The notes under the pieces: generated by a model
What the model saw: only the letters and a program-made list of their open reading frames with translations
The model's database searches: none
Told to the model about the DNA's origin: nothing
Shown: one piece after another, positions 13,542 to 25,284 of the stretch
Layout: the number at the start of each line of letters is the position of its first letter
Position numbering within the stretch: position 1 is the stretch's first letter
Position numbers and translations under genes: made by a program
Assembly: GCF_964204645.1 (NCBI RefSeq)
Contig: NC_134035.1
Coordinates: 13,187,951 to 13,251,950 of the forward strand
Direction: 5' to 3'
Source: Tubulanus polymorphus
Taxonomy: Eukaryota > Nemertea > Palaeonemertea > Tubulaniformes > Tubulanidae
Length of the DNA: 64,000 bases

Positions 13542-14067
13542 TGTAGATACTGTGCCCTTGAATTTTGTTTCATTTTTTGTTTATCTGATAAAAACATCAG
13601 TGACGGATAGCCTCGTTTTGTTACTATATATAGAATCCCATACTTGGAATAAGTATCGTCTCCTTGAGCTAATGTTTATTCGCGATGAAGGCCATTAGTC
13701 TTTAACTTGGAATAACTTGGATATTAACATCAGCCTGTATTTCAATTCACTGAATATGTTTGATTATATATTGAAAATGTAAATTCTGACTATAAGGCGT
13801 CCCTGAAACTTACCACACCACGGTTTACAACAACTTAATCTCACTATAACAGCCTCATTTAAACTCAATAATTATGAGAGATGCAACTATCTCTAAATTC
13901 TTGTAAAACCTGTACTATGATATCCTTTTGTATGTAAATATGTAATTATCATTACTATATGCTATTTGCTACTATATACTATATGCTATAAAGTATATTA
14001 CTATTATATGCACATTTTATCTCGCCCAATGCTATTTGCGTGTGGCGAGGTCCATTCTTATACTACT
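13542..14067. other. No gene recognised
   Basis: AT-rich sequence. A short run of CTATATGCTAT-like words lies near 13950-14030. Confidence 0.4.
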
Positions 14068-14177
14068 GGGTACAGTTCCACAGTTTGGAGTTAAGATTTG
14101 ACTATGAGTTAACTCATTGAAAATGAACTAATCTTAACTCGGAGTTAACTCTAACTCACAACTGTGGAACTGGGTCC
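14068..14177. mobile_element. MITE, GGGTACAGTTCC family (best-preserved copy)
   Basis: A 110-bp element begins GGGTACAGTTCCACAGTT and ends AACTGTGGAACTGGGTCC, inverted complements with few mismatches. The interior is GAGTTAAGATTTGACT then GAGTTAACTCTAACTCACA. This is the clearest complete copy of the family whose ends are amplified as 20-bp arrays at 19474, 48018 and 61664. Confidence 0.75.
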
Positions 14178-15279
14178 TGATGTTAATATTATGACAATAA
14201 AGATTACTTTAACAAGAAAAAATAGTCTTTAGCCGAAACGTTGCCCAAAATACACGGTTATTCAAGAACTCAACATCTTCGGCTAAATTCATGAGGGATA
14301 TCTGTAATTAAGCGTCTTACACGGCGAGTGTGCGTATCTTCTCGAACTATTCAAATTCGTTTTTCACATGTTTTAACTATATAGTCATACCTGCAGCACT
14401 CCTTCAGTATTCATATTAGGTTAAAGAAACATTTCGGACTCGTTTTATTTTTATTTTTAGTGTAAAGATTTCATATCGTCGTATTGAGAGTGTTTCATCA
14501 ATGGGTACGGTAGATATATCACACGTAACGCAGGTCACACGTCTAGACTTTATGCTATTTCGTTTTTCATTTTGCGTGTAAAAAAAATCAGCAACAAAAT
14601 CCGCCGTTTCTGCGAACGGACAGCTAAAAAAAATCTGTTGACGCGTTTCTCACTGCGGAATAAACGGCTTCTTACAGCGAATCAGATTTACTCCGAGCTA
14701 TCACCAGTGAGAAGGAGAGAGACAGATAGATAGAGGCGTTATCAGCGATTCCTCTCTGAAACAAGCTTTTACTGTTGTTCTTACAATGATTAAACTGTCG
14801 TTGTGTCTCTGAGTCGAATACCGTATAAAACGCTAACGGGGATCAAAACACTTAACGTGATGAAATATGAAACCGATATTGCGTTACCATCTTGAAGTCC
14901 TTGCGTTTTCTGTATTTTACCTAAGAGGAGAATTCGACGCTTGGTTTTTTTTCCTGTTTTTTGCGGATCTTGGTCAAATTTCATGAACGGATTTAAGCTT
15001 TAAGAAGAGACTTCGGTCACCAAGAACGAGGCTATTACTATACGATAGCTCCTCTCATTTCTTAGGGTCCTGATATTTCACGGTATGTTTTAGGTTACAT
15101 CGGTTTAAGTTTGAATTGTAAGTTTATATCGAAAAGGTTCAGTTGTGGATATCCGACACTGACATCAGATACTTATTACTGGCGGAATTCATCCGATGGT
15201 CTTCAAACTATTTTTCAGCGAATGGATCCCGATGAATACAATGAAATCCGGGTCCGGTTGCTCAAAGGGTGGTTAAAAA
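14178..15279. other. No gene recognised
   Basis: CCGAAACGTTGCCC near 14231 recalls the CAACGTTTCG word of the 69-bp repeat. The ORFs at 14790-14984 (minus) and 15111-15317 (plus) are unsupported. Confidence 0.4.
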
Positions 15280-15560
15280 TAACCGACGGATATCAGTCGC
15301 TTGCCGGTTCAGACTGATTGGAAGATTGTTTGTTATGAACCGGAACCGAATTTCCAATTATGTACGTCGATTTAAACAAAAACCTTTGTAAACTCGACCG
15401 CCGATCACTCAACTATATCTGTACTTCGATTTCCGATTTTAAAATAAAACCCCCTGTTTCGCTTCCTGTTAGGGACATCAAATCCAACGATCAAACAAAA
15501 TCTACCAATTTAATAGATATCAAGGACAATCCCTATTTCAAGATAAAATAAAAATAATTA
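15280..15560 (+). mobile_element. Dispersed repeat, copy 1 (inverse copy at 59455)
   Basis: Shared words in order are CAGTCGCTTGCC, TACTTCGATTTCCGATTT, CCCCCTGTTTCGCT and GACAATCCCTATTT. They recur in reverse complement at 59455-59735. A partial copy (CCCCTGTTTCGCTCCCGGCA) is at about 55380-55490, and a shorter one near 63570-63620. No ORF fits a transposase, so it is probably a non-autonomous element. Confidence 0.65.
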
Positions 15561-16067
15561 AATATCATAGTAACAATGAACTTTTTGAAAACTATGTCAA
15601 CTATCTACTAGTTAACTCTAACCAACTTTTGAGCAACTGGCCCCAACTGAGTTCTGCTGTAGTCTCCGACCTGTGGCTTAGTGAAACCATCTTTCGAGTG
15701 ACATTGACCCCTCGTTTTCCTCGCTGATCATTAGCGTTGCTATGGTTTACGATTTGAAGCGACTGATTCATTAACTCATGACGTCATTATCAGCGACCAG
15801 TAGATCCAACATAAGCCATTGATGACAGGACAATGGATTCATAATCCCGAATTAGTGTTTTCTATTGAACGTTAACGAAGTCAAAGAGTAAATCGGAAGA
15901 ACTGTCAACTGAGTGATATCCGTTCATGACCTGCCCTTCCTCCTGCGTCCATTTCATGGTAAAGCGCCGGGATTGATATCGAACGACTGTATTATGGTAT
16001 TATAGACCCCTGGATGAGTCCTCAATATAGAACACTGTAGGGCTTTGATTGTGGTATACGCCAGCAG
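15561..16067. other. No gene recognised
   Basis: AT-rich spacer ahead of the MITE cluster. The word GAGCAACTGGCCCC near 15632 may be a decayed MITE terminus. Confidence 0.35.
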
Positions 16068-16207
16068 GGGACCAGTTCCATAGTCAAGACTTAAGACCAA
16101 AAGTGGTCTTAAATCTTAAGACTGGTCTTAAGTTGTTAGATTAGCTATAGAACTAAGTTGGTCCTTGAACGGTCTTAAGTTTAAGCACTGACTATGGAAC
16201 TGGCTCC
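16068..16207. mobile_element. MITE with 47-bp-unit interior, copy 1 of tandem pair
   Basis: The left end GGACCAGTTCCATAGTC and right end GACTATGGAACTGGCTCC are inverted complements. The interior GACTGGTCTTAAGTTGTTAG followed by CTATAGAACTAAGTTGGTC is the same unit that forms the 47-bp arrays elsewhere, read on the opposite strand. Confidence 0.75.
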
Positions 16208-16208
16208 A

Positions 16209-16349
16209 GGGGCCAGTAGCACAGTCGTGACTTAAGTCCAAAACTGGTCTTAAATCTTAAGACTGGTCTTAAGTTGTTAGATTGGCTATAGAACTAAGTT
16301 GGTCTTAAACTGGTCTTAAATCTAAGTCATGACTATGCAACCGGCCCCT
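16209..16349. mobile_element. MITE with 47-bp-unit interior, copy 2 of tandem pair
   Basis: A second 140-bp copy abuts the first. It starts GGGCCAGTAGCACAGTCGTG and ends CATGACTATGCAACCGGCCCC. Its interior closely matches copy 1. Head-to-tail arrangement suggests unequal exchange or insertion at an adjacent site. Confidence 0.75.
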
Positions 16350-16846
16350 GGAGTTGAAGTTGTTAAGTCACAGCTTATACTTAAGACCAGTCTTAGACCA
16401 TCTAAGTTCGATAAAACAATGTAACAACTTATGACCAGTCTAAGACCAACTCATAGTTCTGACATCAATTGAACAATTCAAGACCAAAGATTTAATATCA
16501 TTTTCGGACTTGTGCCACGACTGTGCGACTGACCCCCAGTTTGACTCGTTGAGAAGGACCTGATCTTAAACATTACTTTAGTTAACGATAACTCAGTACT
16601 GTGACACTGGATCTTGAGATCAGAGTTGACTCTAACTCAACTGTGGAACTGGTCCCTGTTAAAACTCATCGGGGTCGGTTCCATAGTGATGGCTTAGACT
16701 TATTACCAGTCTAAGTCCTTAGTTCCAATCTAACATCTTAAAACCAGTTTTAAGATTCAAGACTTCTTTTGGAATTAAGTCTCTACTAAGGAACAGGGCC
16801 CAGGGTCGATTTTGAATCGTATCTCAATTAGTTCAATTTACGCTGG
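16350..16846. mobile_element. Degraded MITE copies, including 16671-16802
   Basis: From 16350 to 16540 are eroded AAGACCAGTCT/CTAAGACCA words ending GTGCCACGACTGTGCGACTG. TIR-like GTGGAACTGGTCCC is near 16641. A fuller copy at 16671-16802 starts GGGGTCGGTTCCATAGTGAT and ends CTACTAAGGAACAGGGCCC. Confidence 0.55.
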
Positions 16847-16933
16847 ACCCTCGCTTGCCAGGGCTTGGTTGTAACCCGAACCGAAGTTCACGTGAGCTTC
16901 AGTGGAAGGAAACAAGCCCTGGCAAGTAAGGAT
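16847..16933. mobile_element. Short TIR element, CCTCGCTTGCCAGGG family
   Basis: Left arm ACCCTCGCTTGCCAGGGCTT (16847 onward) and right arm CAAGCCCTGGCAAGTAAGGA (16913-16932) are inverted complements over about 20 bp with two or three mismatches, around a 45-bp interior. The same terminus bounds the larger element at 33798-34141. Confidence 0.65.
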
Positions 16934-18205
16934 CTCAAAATGCATGTAGTTATATGACGTGAATGAATAACGTCGTATATGTTATACTACCTACGCGACA
17001 TCTAGCGGTGCCATTGGATGACACGTCGGTCGTCTCTCTATCCATCCAAACATTGCTAAAAAACGACTGTAAGAAATTTTAAGAATCGTTTCATCTAAGG
17101 CCTTTTGGGAACTCTTCAATCAACACCTGACTCTCTAAAGCTAGCGCACATTGAAAAACACAAGAAAAATCTAATCTTTTGAAGCCAATCTAACAATCTT
17201 ACGACAAATGTTATGACTCAGTTAATGACTAAAGTCACGAACTGGGCTCCGGACTGCAGGACGGGGGGTTACTCTGAGCGAACTTCCTTTATCGGAATTT
17301 GCGGCTATTACTCTTATTAAGTGAATTCGACTAGCTACGAAAACCGAAGTCCGCCCTCAACTGTAGGATGTTCCCTGAAACTGGCGGAATTCGCAAAAGC
17401 ACCAAATCTCATTTGTCGTCTGAATGTACTGCGACCTTGACCGTTGATTGTAAACCACTCGCGCACGGCACGCACTGTAGTGTGTGCGCGGTATCCAATT
17501 GACGAAGGAAATTCCATCGGATTAAAAATCAAATGAAAACAAACGATTGAAATAACGATAGACGACGCGTGATGATCTGCTGCTGCTACTTGTGGTGAAA
17601 ATTACAACTCGTTTGCGTGTAGTGTGTCATTCTAATCAAAAATACACCAATCACAAGGGAATTCTACGTGTAATACGCACCGCCGCTTTGAAGCCACAAG
17701 CTTTCAAACGGATGTAACCGTCTATTCGCGTTTCCGGTCTCAACTTCCAAAAATTCACCTTTTCATCTCCGGTGATCTAACGGTGGTGACGATCACTGAA
17801 GGGCATCGCGCAAAATAACAGATACCTCTGATGCTGATATGATACACGTGACACTAGGTAGTTAACAGCGGGATCACAGTAACGCTACAAGCAGAGTCAC
17901 GCGTCTGGGGAGTTCTCTTCATCACAGTTTACGCTACGAGCGAGTCTGATTCACTACGTCACAGGGGTGTTCTCAAAGGCAGGCGCCATTACCTATAAAT
18001 AGGACTTATTATTCTATTTCTTTTCTGTAGCTTTGTGATAAATTGTTTTCCGTTGTTTCGTTTTCTCTTCATCCGCGTTTCATCGACAGTTAACAATTTA
18101 TTATGATGAATAAAAGAAAACTTTAATAAAAAACTTATTCAAACATGGCGGGATTCTATCCGGTATCTTCTCACTGTTGCATCAGGGAGGGCGCCACCTC
18201 TGTAG
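16934..18205. other. No gene recognised
   Basis: The 65-codon minus ORF at 17335-17532 lacks a recognisable domain. Several TCACGCGT/GACGTCA-like CpG words occur, without a supported promoter. Confidence 0.4.
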
Positions 18206-18273
18206 CATCCTCCCCCGGCAGGGATTCGAACCTGATGGCATCGAGATTGCCACGGCACGAAACGCTGCCATAA
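18206..18273. mobile_element. Solo arm of the tRNA-box fold-back element
   Basis: CATCCTCCCCCGGCAGGGAT, TCGAACCTGATGGCATCGAG and CACGGCACGAAACGCTGCC match one arm of the elements at 1942-2042 and 25519-25688. No opposing arm is found here. Confidence 0.6.
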
Positions 18274-18429
18274 TCGACCGTGTGCGCAGATACATGCGCA
18301 GTTCAGATGATGTGATTTTTAGCCAATCAGAAATCCCGTTTTATTTTAGCCCGGGTTTTCCCATTTATAGTTCTTCCTTGAAATTTGCCTCAACGATTAT
18401 ACAACGATGCCTCTGTAGTTACATGAACC

Positions 18430-18592
18430 ACATATACACGCATTATTGTTCATTATTAATCAATATTGTTTATCCCTTGGAGTTTTTAAAAATGTTTGCC
18501 TTGTATAAAAAAACATTGTAATCTAATCCGATTTGTAAATGTCTACTTATGAGGACCAATAAAGAAAGTTTAGAATTCTGAATTGTGAATTC
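18430..18592 (+). mobile_element. Probable truncated retroposon 3' end
   Basis: The stretch ends TATGAGGACCAATAAAGAAA, then a short direct repeat GAATTCTGAATTGTGAATT. A polyadenylation-like AATAAA just before a short tandem tail is typical of non-LTR retroposon 3' ends. A similar ending (GACCAAATAAAGTTATTTTG then GAATT repeats) is at 49960-50051. No reverse transcriptase is present. Confidence 0.4.
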
Positions 18593-19473
18593 CACGGTAC
18601 AATCACCAATCTAGACAAAATCCACCTGGGGCTCCAACCATACACACGCACCTCCTCCGGATCACATCCCCAAAACTCTACATTGCAGCGTTTTCCTTCG
18701 ATACCTCGGGTTTTCCTTGTTCCTCACGGGTAGTGTTTCTGTTATGTCACATTTTAAAATAGAAACACGTTCTGTATCTGTCTCTGTCTCTGTCTCGCTC
18801 TCTCTATCTCCCGTCGCGCAACCACCACCTCTCATCTGGTATCACATTATTCCATTTCACACGCCCGATGGCTGTTCATTCGCTACAGCTGTGAAAATAT
18901 AAAACGAAAAACCTTCAAATTGAAATCCGAATTTCTGTCAACAACCCGTAACGCCACGTGGATGCCTTGCGGCCATCTTTGCAAGTGCACTCAGCGAAAT
19001 GAAACGTCGTCGCCGCCATGTTGGTTTTATTCGAAAACCGAACGCAATTAAACAAGTGGAAGATTGGTCTATTTTTCATATATTTGTTTTATTAATTTCT
19101 AGTTTCAGCTGCGGAGAGAGATAGAGGGGGAGGGTCATTGATTAATACACAACCACAATCAGCATTTTGACGGATTAGAAGCAGAATATCTCATAAAAGC
19201 GGCCATCTTGGATCGAGCACGTGCTCAAGTCCCGCGTGATCTCTTCAAACTCACGTACAATCCAAAATGGCGGCGTTTACGCGGATAACCGAGAGCGAAA
19301 CTTTCAAGGCACAAAATACGAAAGTAGAATATGAATGATTTTATAGTACGTGATTACTGTTAACTTCGGCTGTGGATGTACAGATTATATTAGAACTCTG
19401 TATCGAGCAATCTATCTGAAGTGACAGGTATTCGCGTCAACACAAGGCTTAACAAGATATTTCTATGAAAAGT
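18593..19473. other. No gene; short TCTCTG microsatellite
   Basis: (CTGTCT)n-like sequence lies at 18776-18806. GCGGCCATCTTTGCAAG and GCGGCCATCTTGGATC words occur near 18968 and 19200, without a supported gene. Confidence 0.4.
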
Positions 19474-19796
19474 AGTTCTGGATCCAGTTCTATAGATCTG
19501 AACTCAGTTCCACAAATCTGGACCCAGTTCCGCGATTCTGAACCGTGTTCCGCAGTTCTGGGCCCGGTTCCCCTGTTCTGGATTCAGTTCCACAGTTCTG
19601 GACCAAATTCCGCTGTTCTGGACTCAGTTCGATAGTCCTGGACCCATTTACACAGTTCTGGACCCGGTTCTATCAGATCTGGATCCAGTTCCACAGTTCT
19701 GGACTCAGTTTTACAGTCCTGAGTCCAGTTCTTGGGTCTGGATCCAGTTCCACAGATCTGAACCCAGTTCCGCATGGGCCCAATTTCGCAGTTCTC
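19474..19796. repeat. 20-bp tandem array, about 16 copies
   Basis: The unit is TTCTGGACCCAGTTCCACAG with frequent substitutions. It is the reverse complement of the unit at 48018-48412 and 61664-62391, and matches the terminus of the MITE family. ORFs of 88 and 63 codons through it are period artefacts. Confidence 0.92.
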
Positions 19797-20160
19797 ATAA
19801 AAAACGAATGAATTCTAAAAGTATACATTTTGAGGTCCTTTGATAATGGTTGAAAATACCGTTTAAAGTTAATCGAAAATGAACTGATTTTCACCACTTA
19901 AGACTGAGCGAGCGCTCGTGATGCCATCTAGCGGTTTCCCATATGGAGGACAGAAATAAATCTTCCAGGAGGAGAACTTCAATATCGTCTGCATTGGGTT
20001 TTCGACTACATGTATAAAAAACTCATGTTGATTCTGTTTTTTTCTTTTTTTCGAAGTTTCAGTCCATCGATGGCAAATCGCCGCAGTGTCTAGTAGCGTA
20101 CGTGTACCGACACTCGATTGCCAGGGTTGACTTTCGTTTAACCCTACGCAGCTTTCTGCT

Positions 20161-20300
20161 CTATCTTCCGGCTTTGAACAATTTCTCGAATTCTTTCAGA
20201 TTGACGTTGCTGGAGATTGGTGGATTCGGGTATCCGGGTCCACGCAGTCGACTCGTTTTTATCATATATTCCATGCCTCCCATACCTCCGATATCAAAAC
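20161..20300 (-). CDS. Terminal exon B of secreted peptide precursor
   Basis: Read on the minus strand, an acceptor (GTACGTTTTGTAG) is followed by two bases completing a codon, then 45 codons and TAG. The translation begins FDIGGMGGMEYMIK, contains SRLRGPGYPNPP, and ends KEFEKLFKAGR-stop. It is homologous to exon A (22829-22956): in the 29-residue C-terminal part aligned from RLR to the stop, 14 positions are identical with no gap. Gly-Arg before the stop is a C-terminal amidation signal, predicting a peptide ending -Lys-Ala-amide. It needs one base from the upstream exon; the second of two overlapping donors at 26395 provides it. It has no start of its own, so I read it as an alternative last exon. 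The family is not identified with confidence. Confidence 0.6.
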
Positions 20301-20866
20301 CTACAAAACGTACAGTAAATACATTTATAATTACAAGGGTGGTTCTATGAAAATTGGGAGGCCATGAGGTCCCAGATAAGGAAAGGTATTTTTCAGATTA
20401 AGCAGCCATGTCAGCGGGCAGTAGTTATTTCATTTCAAAGCTGAAAAATATTTCACATGAATAATTATGAAATAATATTGAAGGAACTGGAGGTTGACGA
20501 AAATGGGGTCCACATTCAAGGAAACCCGCTTCACTCCATTCTATGAGCCATTTGAAAACATTCAAAATGGCGCATAGAATTCTTCTTATCCTTCATAATT
20601 GCGGCTGTTTTCTTCAATTATGTCCCGATGATAATTAGTATATGTACACTTTACAGAGACTGTTGATTACGATGAGGGGGTGGTGGGGAGGGGGGAGGAA
20701 GGGGGGGGACACCTCGTCTTACTAATTAGACTGGCTTCATTTCCTCGATTAACCGGTGGCTAACGGATACACGTATTCACTAATCGACGGAAGAACGACC
20801 AGGTATATATAATAACATTATTACTGTCACGTTAGACAAAACACACTGTACATATCACACCAAGAT
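20301..20866. other. Intron of the peptide gene, 3' part
   Basis: No exon is seen. A small inverted pair TCTATGAGCCATTT/AAATGGCGCATAGA lies near 20540-20580. A G-rich run lies at 20675-20710. Confidence 0.5.
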
Positions 20867-21345
<479 letters not shown>

Positions 21346-21751
21346 CGAAAGTACAGTACAGACCAAACATGAAAAGATAGATGTACCAGATATACGTATA
21401 TATGTTTTGTCATCATTTTAATGATTGTCTCGTCTCATTACAGTGTTTTACTGTTTACTGTCTGCTGATGAGTCTTATAGAAATGTGGTGTCTTTGTCTC
21501 AATAATCATATGTCATTTGTAGTTTGGCTTGCTGCAGTATTTTGTCATTAACACTGTCGTTAATTAAGTGTGAGTGTTGTCACTGCTGTGATAGTGCCTA
21601 CGATTTTATGTCGTTTGTTTTTGTGTTTTTGTCTCATTTCAGGAATTGTTGAAAAAGTCGTGTCTTGAACAAAGAGTTTTATCTATTCATCGACTGTAAA
21701 TGATTTGTTTTAAATCCATGTTTGAATTCTATTCGAATCCGATTAAATCGC
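21346..21751. other. Intronic, no feature recognised
   Basis: T/G-rich sequence with no exon or repeat that I recognise. Confidence 0.4.
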
Positions 21752-22122
21752 CAGGACCCAGTTGTACACAGTCGTTACTTACAGAACCAAAATGAGCTTA
21801 GACTGGTCTTAAGTTGTTAGATCGGTTATAGAACCAAAATGAGCTTAGACTGGTCTTAAGTTGTTAGATCGGTTATAGAACCAAAATGAGCTTAGACTGG
21901 TCTTCAGTTGCTAGATTGGTTATAGAACCAAAATGAGCTTAGACTGGTCTTAAGTTGTTAGATCGGTTATAGAATCGAAATGAGCTTAGACTGGTCTTAA
22001 GTTGTTAGATTGGTTAAAGAACCAAAATGAGCTTAGACTGGTCTTCAGTTGCTAGATTCTGTTATAGAACCAAATTGAGCTTAGTGTGGTCTTTCTAGTT
22101 TTGACTGTGTTACTGGCTCCTG
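21752..22122. mobile_element. Expanded MITE: TIR-bounded 47-bp array
   Basis: The element starts CAGGACCCAGTTGTACACAG and ends TGACTGTGTTACTGGCTCCTG, which are inverted complements with a few mismatches. Between them are six or seven copies of the 47-bp unit (GAGCTTAGACTGGTCTTAAG then TTGTTAGATCGGTTATAGAA). This shows the array grew inside a MITE. Confidence 0.8.
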
Positions 22123-22828
22123 AAATCACACAGATCAGAATAAAACCATTCGATAAGATCGTTTCCACTGCTTAAAAATTAAATATAAAACGATAGAATT
22201 TTTTGAAATATATTTTTTGATATAATTTTGTTCTGCCAGTCCAACATATTGTGGGCATTTCTTACATTCATCGATTTGAAATTGACATATTCTACTGATT
22301 GGAGAGTTAAAAATGAAGTAGGTAAGAAATAGACTAACATTTCGTTAGACGTGATGATTGAAGTGGTCAGTGGTTACTGGTGGACTCAGATACGTTCTAC
22401 ACAGAACTACTTTACATTTCATTATCTTCTGTATATAACCTGGAGAAAATACCTAAATCCTTATGAATGTAACGTCTTTACAACTGATTTATACCAAAAG
22501 TTATCAATGATCAAGGTTTAAAAATTACGAGTCTAATTGACTGATAGATAATAATTTAATTTATACAGAATTCTTCGATACATTAAATCCACAATTTAAA
22601 GAGGGCGGTGGGGGGGGGGGGTCGTCCAGGGAGTTGCTTTTATAAAACTAAGTAACATATAGACGTCGAAATTTCCAGGGGGTTCGGGAAGGGGGAGGGG
22701 TTCTAATTAGAAATCCGGATTTTTCAGGTTTGATTTTGTTTTATAAACCCAGGCAATAAGTGACTGGCGCTTTTTTGGGATGCTGCATCATCTTCTGCCA
22801 CATCCTCTCAATCCGACTGCGTTCGGGA
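22123..22828. other. Intronic, no gene; poly-G run
   Basis: AT-rich sequence with a run of thirteen G within 22605-22621. On the minus strand this is just downstream of the exon A stop and may hold its 3' UTR. I see no convincing AATAAA on that strand. Confidence 0.4.
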
Positions 22829-22956
22829 TTATCTGCCAGCGTCTAACAGGTTTTTGAAGCTCTTTAGACGCATCTGACTGGTTAGCGGTAACTTCGGGTA
22901 GCGATTCGCGCGAAGTCGTTCAGAAATCAGAAAGTCCATATCTCCGATACCAAAAC
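22829..22956 (-). CDS. Terminal exon A of secreted peptide precursor
   Basis: Minus strand: acceptor TTTTTCTAG, two bases completing a codon, then 41 codons and TAA. The translation begins FGIGDMDFLISERLRANRYP and ends KSFKNLLDAGR-stop. Like exon B it ends Ala-Gly-Arg-stop, predicting an amidated peptide ending -Asp-Ala-amide. From the KR cleavage site in the leader exon the peptide would be about 43 residues. The length, an Ile-x-Asp-Met-like N-terminal part, an Arg-rich middle and an amidated C-terminus recall the ELH/DH44/CRH family, but this is by eye and weak. An unrelated novel peptide is equally possible. Homology to exon B, including the conserved stop, argues for selection. Confidence 0.65.
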
Positions 22957-24447
22957 CTAGAAAAAAACATGAATTTCCATATTCTAACAAACTGATAACA
23001 CATTGCTGTAACTAATAGCGAACTGTTTACAGATTCAAACTGATTAGACAACTTTAAAAGAACTTTATTGTTTGCGAGTATTTATGAATGATCGCCTGAA
23101 ATTGATGATAGGTTTAATTCGGCGTGAGGTAGGATGTATAATAAGATAAAAACCCACTATCTACAAATTAAAACAATTTAAAAAAACAAGAATTTATTTA
23201 TTCAATCAAAAATATATATAATACAAGACGTTTCGATCTCAACCTAGAGATCATCGTCAGGTGTGAGATATAGACTAAAAACAGGGGTATATTATATACA
23301 TAGGAGAACAGGTTAATTGAGTAAATTGGTGAGTGAGTGTAAGTGTGATGTATGTTTGAACGGGATTTCTCCAGATTTGCGCCAACAGATGTATCGAATA
23401 AAGCTCCAATGACGAAAACTAAGAAGGTCGTTTTGACTCAATGCCTCCTCAATTTTGAAAATGGTTCAATCTTATAGAATCTAGTCGAAATGTCATTAAA
23501 AAAAACTTCTTTTTAGTTTTTCTTTTTTCGTAGTTGTTGATTTTTCTTCATTTGCTTTACAGACAGTCACTCATCACTCTCGTAACAAACGCGGCATCCA
23601 CGAATTTCGGGTCCAATGCGTATTTCGTGTGTATAGTCTGGTTTTTGCAAGTAAGATATCAGAATAATGAATAAACTATTGCCGGCATCGGAGAGTGAAT
23701 AATCACAGAGCGCGCGTCACCGATGAAGAATGATACTCTATACACCAATCAGAAAAGTGTCTTTTGTTTTAGATTGAGAACGAAATCATTTATTTATAAT
23801 TCATGTGGTCTCAGTGGCAGTGATCGTGACATTGTACGATGAACTGGGGATCAACCGCGTAACGAACACTGTTTACCGTACATTGTGTTGTCCGCACTAA
23901 TCTATAGTTCCACCGTGACTCAGCTACGGTCTGGTGCACGTCAAACTTTTATACTCTTCGTGTAATACTGGACGACAGGCTGGGGGTATAGTGACGTCAC
24001 GCGTTTACTGTTCACATGCGTCATATTGGCCGTAGATCTTATTTAACAGGGGCGGACCCATGGAGGGCAACTTGTCACATCCAAAAATAGACTTTGATGT
24101 CCAAATTACGACGGGAGCACGTGTGCTCCTGTGCCCGCCCGAATCCGCCTGTTTGGCCGTCAATTAAGGCCAATATGACGCGATCTGTGACGCGTTGTTA
24201 AAGACCAGGTCTCTTTCACGCGTCAAGGTGACCGTTAAAAGGTGTGAAGTTACTTATAAGATTATTCCAAAAATTACAAAAAGATGCATATAAGGCGTAC
24301 TATTTCCTGCTGCTACCGGTCACGTGGGCTACACTCTACAAGGTGAAACAGATTGAAACAAGACCACACCGGAACCGGAAACTGCAGGAAGTGGAAAGAG
24401 GAAGTAGTAACTGCTTTGAAGGCTGATAGATCATATTTTATGATACA
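22957..24447. other. Intron of the peptide gene; dispersed-repeat fragment at 23195-23290
   Basis: 23195-23290 carries ACAAGACGTTTCGATCTCAA and GAGATCATCGTCAGG, resembling the AACGTTTCG...TCATCTTCAGG arrangement of the 69-bp unit. No further exon is recognised, though a small internal exon cannot be excluded. Confidence 0.4.
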
Positions 24448-24479
24448 CCTTGGAGTAATTCAGTCTGATTACTCCAAGG
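24448..24479. repeat. CTTGGAGTAAT palindrome, copy 1
   Basis: CCTTGGAGTAATTCAG then CTGATTACTCCAAGG forms an inverted repeat of about 15 bp per arm with a two-base centre. Other copies are at 38586, 58911 and 60015. Confidence 0.75.
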
Positions 24480-25284
24480 ACACGCAGAGAGTAGTTGTAT
24501 CAGAATACAGTATTGAAATATAAGAACGGCGAAATATCTCTCGTGTCCTCCACGCAAAACTTATACATTTCACCTTAGATTGTATCGATGGTTTATCGCG
24601 TACCAGAAGCAGTTTAAACAAGAATTTGATTTTAACTTTTTAGCGTGAAACTGGACTTATATCACGGGTTTGAACTCCCAAAATTAACTAAACTATGGCC
24701 CTCTTATGGGAGCTATAGTATGTCAACCGACGCCCATGAATTCAGTGTTTTCGACGCCAGTTTAGAATGAATTCGATATCAGACCAATATAAACAGACGA
24801 CCGTTCGATCAAAGTCCGTGTCCACTGATACGGAAACTGCAACCATACACGTTATCCAGTTTCCACCCGTAAACCCATCACTTTACCGGAATCTTACAAA
24901 CAATCATAAATCGTGCTATCAATGTTTCAAAATAAAAAGTAGAACATTGTGTCTGATATTTCTGCGGGCATTGATCAAATTAATGCGTGGTATTAACCGC
25001 GGTGGACGGGGAAAGGGACGAAAATAATACGCGGATCTATGGGAGATCCCGGGGCTGCATCGAGCACTCAGCAGACTCAAGGTCAAAGTTAAACCGTTTG
25101 TCTATTACTGCGTATATCTATATCTGCTGTAAATATGATAGACAAAATACCGCCTAAAGTAAAAAACGAATTGAACAAAAGCGACAAGAGACGATTATGA
25201 TATATATCATACGCCACACAAGCAGACGGCAGGAGTTAATTCTATTTCTTCGTTTATACAGACAATACACGTCACCTTGCCTCA
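24480..25284. other. Intronic, no gene recognised
   Basis: The plus ORF at 24767-25027 (86 codons) runs antisense to the peptide gene intron and has no recognisable domain. Confidence 0.4.

Noticed and set aside
19545-19897. Opposed ORFs through the 19.5-19.8 kb array
   Set aside because: Products of the 20-bp repeat period.
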